Of a DNA stretch of 5,913 bases, positions 1-5,636 are shown piece by piece (positions within the stretch are counted from its first letter, which is position 1; each line of letters begins with the position of its first letter). Origin of the DNA: Candidatus Coatesiibacteriota bacterium (GTDB lineage: Bacteria; RBG-13-66-14); assembly GCA_014728185.1 (NCBI GenBank), contig WJMB01000254.1:1-5913 (forward strand), given 5' to 3'. Both the position numbers and the translations under genes were made by a program. The notes under the pieces are model-generated. The model searched no databases, was not told the DNA's origin, and was given only the letters and a program-made list of their open reading frames with translations.

Positions 1-282
1 CGCGAGCAGGAGGACGATTATCACTTCACCGTCGCCGACACCGGCATCGGCATCCCCGAAAGCGAGTTCGAGAAGATCTTCGAGCGCCTCTACCAGGTCG
101 ACTCGACCCTGACCCGTCACTACGGCGGGACCGGTCTCGGACTGGCCATCACCCGGGCCATAGTCGTGCGGCACAGGGGGCGCATCTGGGTCGAGAGCGA
201 GCTCGGCGTGGGCAGCCGCTTCAACTTCACCATCCCCAAAGACCTGACCATCCACGAGGACATCTGGGAGGATATCGAGTAG
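1..282 (+). CDS. Sensor histidine kinase, C-terminal part of the ATPase domain (5' end outside window)
   Basis: This is the last 93 residues of a two-component sensor kinase, reading from the first base of the window to a TAG stop at 280-282. It holds the C-terminal half of the HATPase_c domain, which binds ATP to phosphorylate the kinase's own histidine. Visible motifs are the G1 box DTGIGIP (residues 13-19 of the fragment), an F-box FERLYQVD (27-34), the G2 box GGTGLGLA (42-49), and the closing strand IWVESELGVGSRFNFTIP (62-79). This arrangement is typical of PhoR/ResE/WalK-like HisKA kinases. A short acidic tail ending EDIWEDIE follows the domain. The sensor region, the phospho-accepting histidine and any partner regulator lie to the left, so the signal cannot be named. 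The reading frame is intact and all motifs look functional. The gene converges on the minus-strand block, with hairpins between them. Confidence 0.95.
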   Translation, partial: REQEDDYHFTVADTGIGIPESEFEKIFERLYQVDSTLTRHYGGTGLGLAITRAIVVRHRGRIWVESELGVGSRFNFTIPKDLTIHEDIWEDIE

Positions 283-291
283 GCGGCGCCG

Positions 292-308
292 CGGCGGGAC
301 GCCCGCCG
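292..308. other. GC-rich hairpin just after the histidine kinase stop
   Basis: A perfect 7-bp stem, CGGCGGG (292-298) with CCCGCCG (302-308), closes a 3-nt loop 9 nt after the kinase stop codon. No T-run follows, so it is not a classical terminator alone. It may stabilise the 3' end of the kinase mRNA or act together with the second hairpin at 335-358. Confidence 0.45.
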
Positions 309-327
309 GATCCGGACAGTGACGCGA

Positions 328-363
328 ACAAGACGAGACGGCCCCTGCGGGCCGTCTCTTGTC
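328..363. terminator. Likely bidirectional terminator between convergent genes
   Basis: A perfect 10-bp stem, GAGACGGCCC (335-344) with GGGCCGTCTC (349-358), closes the tetraloop CTGC. Four further flanking pairs (328-331 with 359-362) can form across a 3-nt bulge. The T-rich tail is short on both strands (TTGTC on plus, GTCTTGTT on minus), so termination may be only partly intrinsic. The position fits a shared terminator: the plus-strand kinase ends at 282 and the minus-strand ABC ATPase ends at 422. The rest of 283-421 shows no coding signal. Confidence 0.7.
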
Positions 364-414
364 ATCCGCTGTCGTCCTCTATCGTACTCGGCCGCGGCTT
401 CGGCTTGACGCCAC

Positions 415-430
415 GGGCCGTCTACGGCCC
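415..430 (-). other. Small hairpin holding the ABC ATPase stop codon in its loop
   Basis: A 6-bp perfect stem, GGGCCG (415-420) with CGGCCC (425-430), has a 4-nt loop at 421-424 that contains the TAG stop codon of the ABC ATPase gene (minus strand, 424-422). It could be a 3'-end stability element, but short GC palindromes are common in DNA this GC-rich. Confidence 0.3.
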
Positions 431-1204
431 CAGGACCTGGGGGCGGCCGTCGACGGGGTGGGGCACGACGACGGGTTCGACACCGTAGACCCGGCGCAGG
501 TTGGCCGGAGTGAGGACCTCGGCGGGCGGACCGTCGAGGAGCAGTCCGCCCCGGGCCAACACCAGCAGGCGGTCGGCGCGGCGGGCGGCGGGGTTGAGAT
601 CGTGGGTGACCAGCAAAACGGCGCGGCCCTCGTCGCGCAGCTCGCTCAGCAGATTTAGCAGCGCCTCCTGGTTGGCCGGATCGAGGTGGTTGGTCGGCTC
701 GTCGAGGAGCAGCAGCGGCGCCCCCTGGCAAAGGGCCTGGGCCAGGTAGACCCGTTGGCGCTCGCCGCCGGAGAGCTCGCCCGCCGGTCGCTCGGCCAGC
801 CCGGCGATCCCGATGCGTTCCAGGGCGGTCGCGGCGGCCCGTCGATCCTCCGGCGACCAGGCTCCCGGTCCGCGGTGGTGGGCGTAACGTCCCAGCAGGA
901 CGGTCTCACGGACGGTCAGCGAGCCGCCCTCGGGCAGCTCCTGGGGCAGCCAGGCCACCCGGCGCGCCCGCTCCCGATCGCTCAGTTCGCTCAGAGGACA
1001 GCCGGTCAGTCTAACCGAACCGGCGGCGGGCTCCAGGAACCCGGCGGCGACGCGCAGCAGCGTCGACTTGCCCGCGCCGTTTGGTCCGACCACGGCGGCC
1101 AGCTCACCGGCCCGCAGGGTGAATGAGAGCTCACGCAAAACGGCTGCGCCGTCGTAGGCGGCGCTGACGTTGCGAAGCTCCAGGCTGGGCTGGTTGGTTG
1201 TCAT
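422..1204 (-). CDS. ABC transporter ATP-binding protein, iron-siderophore/heme/cobalamin importer type
   Basis: This is a 260-residue cytoplasmic ATPase that would power an ABC transporter. All motifs are intact: Walker A GPNGAGKST (40-48), Q-loop Q88 in WLPQE, signature LSGGERQRV (144-152), Walker B LLLLDEPT (164-171), D-loop HLD (173-175) and switch histidine H201. The segment SLTVRETVLLGRYAHH (95-110) and the C-terminal pattern GPPAEVLTPANLRRVYGV resemble the FepC/FhuC/BtuD group, which imports ferric siderophores, heme or vitamin B12. Length is normal for that group. An in-frame ATG 12 codons upstream exists, but the start at 1204 is preferred because its A is also the last base of the upstream TGA stop (TGATG), a classic translational-coupling overlap, and because no strong Shine-Dalgarno site is visible. 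No permease or binding-protein gene is adjacent, so the substrate is unknown. It is the last gene of the minus-strand block, with the terminator hairpin about 60 nt beyond its stop. Confidence 0.93.
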   Translation of the reverse strand: MTTNQPSLELRNVSAAYDGAAVLRELSFTLRAGELAAVVGPNGAGKSTLLRVAAGFLEPAAGSVRLTGCPLSELSDRERARRVAWLPQELPEGGSLTVRETVLLGRYAHHRGPGAWSPEDRRAAATALERIGIAGLAERPAGELSGGERQRVYLAQALCQGAPLLLLDEPTNHLDPANQEALLNLLSELRDEGRAVLLVTHDLNPAARRADRLLVLARGGLLLDGPPAEVLTPANLRRVYGVEPVVVPHPVDGRPQVLGP

Positions 1205-3045
1205 CAGAAGATATGCCCCAGAGCCAGGTGAATCTGCCAACCGTCGCCGTGGTCGGCGTCAGTGGGTTCGTAACCCGAAGCGCCGGAGAGGTAGGTCCGT
1301 CCGGGGACGGCGACGAAACCGATGTCGAGGCGCAGCGGGCCGATGGGCGTCATGTAGCGCAGCCCGGCGCCGATCCCCAGGGCCAGGTCGGTCAGGTCGA
1401 ACTGGTCGAAGCCGGGCCAGACCATCCCCGAATCGGTGAAGAAACCCAGGGAGAAATCGCTTTCGCCCAGACGCAGGCGCAGCTCGGCGTTGGCCAGCAG
1501 GGCCACGGCGCCGCCCACGGGCTCGTCGCCGGCGTCGCGGGGACCCACGGAGCGCTCGGGGAAGCCGCGCAGGGAGTAGGAGCCGCCGAGGAAGAAGCGC
1601 TCGTAGATCGGCAGGGCGACGGAGTCGTCGTAGGGGCCGCCCAGGCCGGTGTAGGCGTGCAGGGCCAGGATAAGCGAATCGCTCAGACCCAGGTAGCCGT
1701 TGAGCTCCTGGGTCGCCTTCAGGTAATCGTTGTCGCCGCCGAGCATTCCGCCGGCGACCTCGAGATAGCTCTTGGAGTACACCCCCCGGCTGGGGATGAA
1801 GGCGTTGTCGCGCAGGTCGATGACGAACTGGACGTAGGGGGCGGTTGTGTTGCGGTAGCCCTGGAGCTCCAGGTCCTCGCTGGAGGCCTCCTGGGAGACC
1901 TCCCAGAGGTTGGAGCGCTCGAAGCGCAGGCCGCCGCCCACGGAGTACTGCTCGTTGAAGGCGTAGTCGAGTCCGAGATCGAAGCCGTAGCTGTCACTCT
2001 TGTAGCTGGCCAAACGCTCGCGCTCCAGGTAGAGGCGCAGCCTGCCGGAGAGGCCGCGCAGCGAGAGCAGCCAGGGCTCGCGGTAGATGGCCTGGTAAAG
2101 CTCGCGCTCGAACTGGCCAACGGCGAAGTTATAGCGGAAAGCCGCCCCGACCTCGAGACGTTGGAGGTTGCCGAAGAGGTTGTCGTCGCCCCAGGCGGCT
2201 TCGAAGACCGCGCCGGAGCCCCCGGTCTGCGAATACTCGTAGCCCAGAGTGAAGGAGAACCAGCGAGTCTTGTCGGGCTCGACCTCGAAGCGCACCGTGA
2301 CCACCTCGGCCCGCTCCTCGCGCTCGGGGATTTTGAAACCGGCGTTGGTGAAAACGCCGGTGGCGTAGATATTGCGCTGGCTCTCGTAGATCGCGCTCAG
2401 GTTGATCCAGCCGCCGGATTCGAAGGTCACCTCGCGTCGGACTACACGCTCCAGGATCGGCTCGTTGCCGCTGATCTCGATCGCTCCGACCCGGACCCGG
2501 GGGCCTTCCTGTACGTTGAGGACCACCCGGACGCCTTCCTCGGTGAAGTGGTCCTCGACGACGATGGAGACGTAGAGGTAGCCGTTATCGGCGAAGAGGC
2601 GGCGCAGGCTGACCTCGAGAAGATCGTCATAGGCCAGGGTCCAGATCTCGGTGGTGTTCTCGGCCAGCAGCTCGTCGATGAGCGCCTGATCGAGCAGGCC
2701 GTCATGGTTGACCCGCACCTCGGCCAAGGGGCTCGGCGGACCCTCGTCGATTTCGAAGTAGACGATCAACCCGCCGCGCAGGCCGAAGCGCTCGCTGACC
2801 CGGGTGCCCACACTCGCCTCGAAGAAGCCGTTGTCGCGGTAGAGGGTCTCCAGGCGCTCGGCGGCGCGCTCGAGGCGGCGCTCGGAGTGAAGCTGCCCCA
2901 CCCGCACCCCCAGCCCGACGTCCAGGGTCTCGGTGGCGAAGTACTCGTTGCCCTCGAAGGCCAGCCGGACGATCTCGTCCTCCTCGGCGGCGTAGCCGGC
3001 CAGGGTCGTCAGGCAGAGGGTCAGGGCTATGAAGCGTTGAACCAT
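1204..3045 (-). CDS. Omp85-family outer-membrane protein, TamA/BamA-like, three POTRA domains plus beta-barrel
   Basis: This 613-residue protein is predicted to reach the outer membrane through Sec. Residues 1 to about 19 form a signal peptide (MVQR, hydrophobic core FIALTLCLTTLAGYA), which fixes the start at 3045 rather than an in-frame upstream extension. Three POTRA-like periplasmic modules follow at about 25-104, 107-183 and 184-258, each with the helix-turn pattern seen in LYRDNGFFEASV, FADNGYLYVSIVV and NIYATGVFTNAGF. The Omp85 barrel (about 260-613) carries DLRDNAFIPSRG (410-421), the loop-6 motif GGSYSLRGF (487-495), GLRYMTPIGPLRLDIG (561-576), and a C-terminal beta-signal ending in phenylalanine (LALGHIF). 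Family members insert proteins into or move them across the outer membrane. Three POTRAs and about 600 residues resemble TamA (BamA normally has five), but no tamB is adjacent, so the symbol is left blank. There is no clear Shine-Dalgarno before the start. The gene lies 110 nt after the cyclotransferase-like gene and overlaps the ABC ATPase start by one base. Confidence 0.92.
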   Translation of the reverse strand: MVQRFIALTLCLTTLAGYAAEEDEIVRLAFEGNEYFATETLDVGLGVRVGQLHSERRLERAAERLETLYRDNGFFEASVGTRVSERFGLRGGLIVYFEIDEGPPSPLAEVRVNHDGLLDQALIDELLAENTTEIWTLAYDDLLEVSLRRLFADNGYLYVSIVVEDHFTEEGVRVVLNVQEGPRVRVGAIEISGNEPILERVVRREVTFESGGWINLSAIYESQRNIYATGVFTNAGFKIPEREERAEVVTVRFEVEPDKTRWFSFTLGYEYSQTGGSGAVFEAAWGDDNLFGNLQRLEVGAAFRYNFAVGQFERELYQAIYREPWLLSLRGLSGRLRLYLERERLASYKSDSYGFDLGLDYAFNEQYSVGGGLRFERSNLWEVSQEASSEDLELQGYRNTTAPYVQFVIDLRDNAFIPSRGVYSKSYLEVAGGMLGGDNDYLKATQELNGYLGLSDSLILALHAYTGLGGPYDDSVALPIYERFFLGGSYSLRGFPERSVGPRDAGDEPVGGAVALLANAELRLRLGESDFSLGFFTDSGMVWPGFDQFDLTDLALGIGAGLRYMTPIGPLRLDIGFVAVPGRTYLSGASGYEPTDADHGDGWQIHLALGHIF

Positions 3046-3155
3046 GCTCGATGAACGCGCTTTGCCGGTGCCCGGCGGTAAGCGTCTTGTAATATGGAAA
3101 CGGTCGACCCAGGGATCGACCGTGGGGTTCCCGGGTTGTATCGACCTGCCGGCGC
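3046..3155 (-). promoter_or_regulatory. Leader of the Omp85 gene with a hairpin; possible attenuator, terminator or operator
   Basis: This 110-nt gap separates the cyclotransferase-like stop from the Omp85 start. It contains a perfect 7-bp inverted repeat, CGGTCGA (3101-3107) and TCGACCG (3116-3122), around an 8-nt loop. A third copy of TCGACC sits at 3141-3146. On the minus strand the hairpin is followed at once by TTTCCATATTACAAG, a weak T-run overlapping two poor -10 candidates (CATATT at 3096-3091, TATTAC at 3094-3089). A second 5-bp hairpin (3064-3076) lies about 20 nt before the start codon. The hairpin could be a weak terminator between two units, a repressor site, or a leader structure. 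No convincing -35 element is visible. Confidence 0.4.
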
Positions 3156-3572
3156 TCAAGGGCTTTCACTCAACCAATCGCCCCGGGGCAGCGCAACGGC
3201 GCCCACGGGCAGTCGGGCGTCCTCGGCCAGGTGATAGACCCAGGCGCTATAGAGGTGCCCGACATCGGTTGTCACCTCGACGACGCCGCGCCGGTAGAGG
3301 TTGAAACGCCAGGGGCCGCGCAGGCCCTCGAGGCGGTCGAGGATCCGCAGGGCGGCGGCTAGATCGTCAAAGCGCAACAGCTCGCCCCGGATAGGAGCCG
3401 GGCCGTCGACGGAGAGGTCCAGCACCGGGTACCCCCGGTCGGGCAGGCCGTAGAGCAGTCCACGGTTCAATGTGGCCGCAATCCGCTCAACGGGTCGCAC
3501 CACCCGGGCGTTGCCGCGTCCCGAGAGGAGCGTGCCGTAGACGAAGACACCCTGGGGTTCCGCTGAGTTCAC
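3156..3572 (-). CDS. Gamma-glutamylcyclotransferase-like protein (GGCT/AIG2/YtfP fold)
   Basis: This is a 138-residue soluble protein of the GGCT/AIG2-like family, whose studied members release 5-oxoproline from gamma-glutamyl amines or peptides. Visible features are the N-terminal VFVYGTLLSG (9-18), which carries the family's YGTL substrate loop, GYPVL (47-51), IRGELLRF (61-68), and LDRLEG (78-83). E82 aligns with the glutamate used as catalytic acid/base in the family. The later YRRGVVEVTT and AWVYHL strands also fit. No signal peptide is visible, so it is likely cytoplasmic. The start is GTG at 3572-3570. It is the only plausible start, because the upstream gene's TAG lies in the same frame two codons earlier. 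AGGG at 3580-3577 gives a weak, closely spaced ribosome binding site. The 6-nt gap implies co-transcription with the upstream membrane-protein gene. The substrate is unknown, since this fold has varied specificities. Confidence 0.85.
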   Translation of the reverse strand: MNSAEPQGVFVYGTLLSGRGNARVVRPVERIAATLNRGLLYGLPDRGYPVLDLSVDGPAPIRGELLRFDDLAAALRILDRLEGLRGPWRFNLYRRGVVEVTTDVGHLYSAWVYHLAEDARLPVGAVALPRGDWLSESP

Positions 3573-3578
3573 AGCGCC

Positions 3579-5366
3579 CTAGCGGCCGCCGCCGGCGCAG
3601 GCGCAGGCGCACCCGGCGCAGGCGCAGGCACAGGCGCAGCCGCTTCCCCCGCCGCCGGAGAAACCGCCGCCCGAGGAGGTGCTCACAGGCACCGGGTTGG
3701 TCACGTCGGTGACCGAGGAGGTGAAGGAGCCCACGTCGCCCATAATCGAGCCGGCGAAGCTCTCGGCGCCTCCAGCGATCTCGTTGGCGAAGTCGGAGCC
3801 GGGCAGGGTGGGCAGGCGGTCCGGAGCGCCGGGTCCACCCGAGCCTCCGCCGGAGCCGCCCAGGCCGCCGGAGCCCACGCCGCGGCCGTAGCCGCCGTGG
3901 TAGTGGTACCACCAGTAGGGTGGGTGGTAGATGACCACATCGTCGAAGGTGCGCTTGGTGCGGTCGCCGAAGTCCTCGTCGAGCATCACCCACTGCAGCT
4001 CGCGGTCCCAGGTCTCCAGTTTGAGGTCGTCGGTGCCGGCGGCCTCGACCTGGCTCCAGGCCTTGGAGATGACGCTGCGGTAGTATTCCCGCGTCTCCCG
4101 CCGACTAAAACCCTTGAGCTTCTTGTTGACCGAGTTGATCAGCGCGACGAAGAGCTTGCGGACCTCGTCCTTCTTGAGTTCGCCCTGATCGTCGACGGCC
4201 CCCAGCAGCTTCTTTTCGTAGCTGCGCAGCTTGGGCGGTGCGGCGGCTGCGCCGACGGAGGTTCCCGTCGGCAGCTCACGCAGACGCAGCGGATCGCGGT
4301 CGATGATCTCGATCCGGCCCTTCTTGAGCAGACCGAAGATGATCAGGTTGAGGATGCGGTCCAGGGGCTGTTCGAGGAGCACTGCGGCCTCGACGGCGGT
4401 CAGGCCGCGCTTGATGCCGACCCCCTCGACGCTGGCCGAGGGCGGCAGGTACTCCAGCCGGCGGCGCTTCTGCCGGATGTAGGAGAGGATGGTGGTCAGC
4501 AGGAAGAAACCGATGGGCACCCAGCACCAGCCCAGGGCATGAGCGAGGTTGACGATGAAGCCCCAGACATTCTTGAAAAACTCCTCGAGGGCGCTGGGCT
4601 CGTAGATGGCATCCGCGGCCAGGTACTCGCGAGGGAAGCTGACGCCCACGGCGTCGCTCTGGTAGCCCGTTCCCAGATTGGGATCGCGCCAGATGAACAT
4701 CAACTGCTTGCTCTCGCCCTCGCCCAGCGAGTCCCAGGCGTCGAACTCGCGGCGGTGCCAGATCGTCTCCTCCTGGGTCACCCCAGGAGGGAAGATGATC
4801 TTGACCGTCTGGTCCTTGGTGCCGGAGACGAACTCGGAGCCGAACCAGGTCGGGGCGAACTCGACGGAGGCGTAGTCGTCCTTGTCGTCGTCGGGATAGA
4901 CGAAGTGATAGACGCGGACCTGGAAGACCAAGGTGGCGAACTGGTCCTCGTCGAGGACCGGGTCGAGGTGGACCTCGATGCCCGGGTCGACGTACTCGCT
5001 GGTGTAGACGCCCTCGACGGGGATCAGCGTCCCCTCGTCGCTGCACCGGTTGGTGTATTCGGACATCTCGTCGGCAGTCCAACCGGCGACATCATCGGCG
5101 TCCAGGGGCGGCGTCAGCCAGGCGGCGGCGAAGTCCAGGTCGTAGGTGTCCTGGGGCATGCCGATATCGACGATGTCGATAGGCTGGACCCAGGAGCGGT
5201 TGATGAAGCTGATCGCGTAGTAGATGTCACAGGAACCGTCGTGGTTGATGTTGACGGTGGCCTCCATCCGCGGCAGCTCGAAGTCGTACTGGGCGACGGC
5301 GGCGCCGGTCAGCAATACCAACAGGATCGCGACCACCAGGACGGCCGGGCGTAAAGTCCCTCTCAT
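3579..5366 (-). CDS. DUF2207/YciQ-like predicted membrane protein with C-terminal Cys-Ala repeat tail
   Basis: This 595-residue protein has no assignable biochemical function. Residues 1-25 form a Sec signal peptide ending AVA before QYDF. Residues 26 to about 265 are an extracytoplasmic, beta-rich, acidic domain (EATVNINHDGSCDIYYAISF, PIDIVDIGMP, YASVEFAPTWFGSEF). One clear transmembrane helix lies at about 280-297, and the following QKRRRLEY suggests the remainder is cytoplasmic. Residues 320-360 (GLTAVEAAVLL, LIIFGLLKKGRIEIID) look like a winged-helix-type module, as in DUF2207 proteins. An aromatic- and histidine-rich stretch (480-493) leads to a Gly/Ser-rich linker (498-512), a low-complexity region, then GGGFSGGGGSG and the tail CACACACAGCACACAGGGR (577-595). 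The tail holds seven of the protein's ten cysteines; the others are C46, C108 and C281. The start is ATG at 5366 with a good GAGGAG ribosome binding site. The DUF2207 assignment rests on architecture and remembered pattern, not on a search. It is first in its transcription unit, just ahead of the cyclotransferase-like gene. Confidence 0.8.
   Translation of the reverse strand: MRGTLRPAVLVVAILLVLLTGAAVAQYDFELPRMEATVNINHDGSCDIYYAISFINRSWVQPIDIVDIGMPQDTYDLDFAAAWLTPPLDADDVAGWTADEMSEYTNRCSDEGTLIPVEGVYTSEYVDPGIEVHLDPVLDEDQFATLVFQVRVYHFVYPDDDKDDYASVEFAPTWFGSEFVSGTKDQTVKIIFPPGVTQEETIWHRREFDAWDSLGEGESKQLMFIWRDPNLGTGYQSDAVGVSFPREYLAADAIYEPSALEEFFKNVWGFIVNLAHALGWCWVPIGFFLLTTILSYIRQKRRRLEYLPPSASVEGVGIKRGLTAVEAAVLLEQPLDRILNLIIFGLLKKGRIEIIDRDPLRLRELPTGTSVGAAAAPPKLRSYEKKLLGAVDDQGELKKDEVRKLFVALINSVNKKLKGFSRRETREYYRSVISKAWSQVEAAGTDDLKLETWDRELQWVMLDEDFGDRTKRTFDDVVIYHPPYWWYHYHGGYGRGVGSGGLGGSGGGSGGPGAPDRLPTLPGSDFANEIAGGAESFAGSIMGDVGSFTSSVTDVTNPVPVSTSSGGGFSGGGGSGCACACACAGCACACAGGGR
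3594..3638 (-). repeat. In-frame Cys-Ala hexanucleotide repeat
   Basis: The tract encodes alternating cysteine and alanine, four Cys-Ala pairs then Gly then three more. On the plus strand it is a run of GGCGCA units interrupted by CCC (the Gly codon, 3612-3614) and by one synonymous GGCACA variant in which C579 is TGT rather than TGC (3630-3632). The silent difference suggests the peptide pattern is kept by selection rather than by recent slippage alone. Length variation between strains is plausible. Confidence 0.8.
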
Positions 5367-5372
5367 CGGGCG

Positions 5373-5378
5373 CTCCTC
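5373..5378 (-). promoter_or_regulatory. Ribosome binding site of the membrane-protein gene
   Basis: On the minus strand GAGGAG lies 6 nt before the ATG at 5366. It is the clearest Shine-Dalgarno site in the window and fixes this start. Upstream, 5379-5434 is the only space for a promoter between this gene and the terminator at 5435-5478. It is AT-richer around 5405-5424 and includes the palindrome AAACTAGTTT (5412-5421), with weak -10 candidates TAAACT and GATAGT but no good -35 element. Confidence 0.7.
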
Positions 5379-5434
5379 GGGTGAAACGGGTGTTGTGGCT
5401 ACCGACTATCGAAACTAGTTTAACCCCTGGCCGG

Positions 5435-5478
5435 AAAAAAGAAAAGGCGCGACGGTGATCGTGTTTCACCATCGCCCC
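5435..5478 (-). terminator. Intrinsic terminator, minus strand
   Basis: On the minus strand a hairpin is followed immediately by TTTTCTTTTTT (5445-5435). The stem pairs 5454-5458 with 5466-5470 (five pairs, GGTGA/TCACC), then, after a C/A mismatch, 5449-5452 with 5472-5475, then, after a C/C mismatch, two G-C pairs (5446-5447 with 5477-5478) that abut the T-run. The loop is 7 nt. It would end transcripts coming from the GH3-family gene or from any promoter inside 5513-5693, and it separates them from the membrane-protein operon. Confidence 0.82.
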
Positions 5479-5560
5479 AGGCGTCAGGCTGGGTTGCTAA
5501 GCGTTTCGGAAAGCCCCGGCAAAGCCCCCGCCCGACAGACGCCCCCGCCCTCGCCCGGCT

Positions 5561-5577
5561 TTGGCACATTTCTTGCA
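5561..5577 (+). promoter_or_regulatory. Sigma-54 (RpoN)-type -24/-12 promoter element, rightward
   Basis: TTGGCACATTTCTTGCA matches the known sigma-54 consensus YTGGCAC-N5-TTGCW at every conserved position. The GG (5563-5564) and GC (5575-5576) doublets are separated by the required 10 nt. The expected start is near 5588, and transcription would run right, antisense to the end of the GH3-family gene. No activator gene is seen in the window, so use in the cell is unproven. Confidence 0.5.
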
Positions 5578-5618
5578 GCAGGGCGGGCGGCGGACTGGTC
5601 GGGAGCCGCGTCGCACTC

Positions 5619-5636
5619 CGCAAGAAATGTGCCAAA
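5619..5636 (-). promoter_or_regulatory. Sigma-54 (RpoN)-type -24/-12 promoter element, leftward
   Basis: On the minus strand TTGGCACATTTCTTGC is followed by G, matching the sigma-54 -24 and -12 elements with correct spacing but lacking the preferred A/T after TTGC. The expected start is near 5608, and transcription would run left into the intrinsic terminator at 5435-5478. It faces the plus-strand copy, so the two predicted transcripts would overlap. Confidence 0.45.

Larger units (their letters stand above)
5435..5608 (-). ncRNA. Hypothetical short RNA from the leftward sigma-54-type element to the terminator
   Basis: If the minus-strand sigma-54-type element is active, it would yield an RNA of about 170-175 nt ending at the T-run of the intrinsic terminator. 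No start codon with a ribosome binding site or recognisable peptide is seen in it. It would include one outer-repeat arm containing the near-duplicated GGGGCTTTGCC and GGGGCTTTCC. This is inference from position alone and matches no RNA family I recognise. Confidence 0.2.

Noticed and set aside
1204..1240. In-frame ATG at 1240 as the ABC ATPase start
   Set aside because: It adds 12 residues not typical of the family and lies well inside the Omp85 gene. The TGATG overlap at 1206-1202 gives a better start and the usual N-terminus.
1198..3054. 618-codon plus-strand open frame antisense to the Omp85 gene
   Set aside because: Its translation is low-complexity, rich in Val, Ala, Glu and Gln with no recognisable domain, while the opposite strand encodes a signal peptide, POTRAs and conserved barrel motifs. 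Long antisense frames are expected in high-GC genes.
3046..3159. In-frame upstream start for the Omp85 gene at 3159
   Set aside because: It would put 38 mostly polar and charged residues before an obvious signal peptide and would overlap the cyclotransferase-like gene.
3897..5354. 485-codon plus-strand open frame antisense to the DUF2207-like gene
   Set aside because: The composition is biased (Val, Asp, Glu, Leu) with no motif, and the minus-strand frame has a signal peptide, membrane helix and good ribosome binding site.
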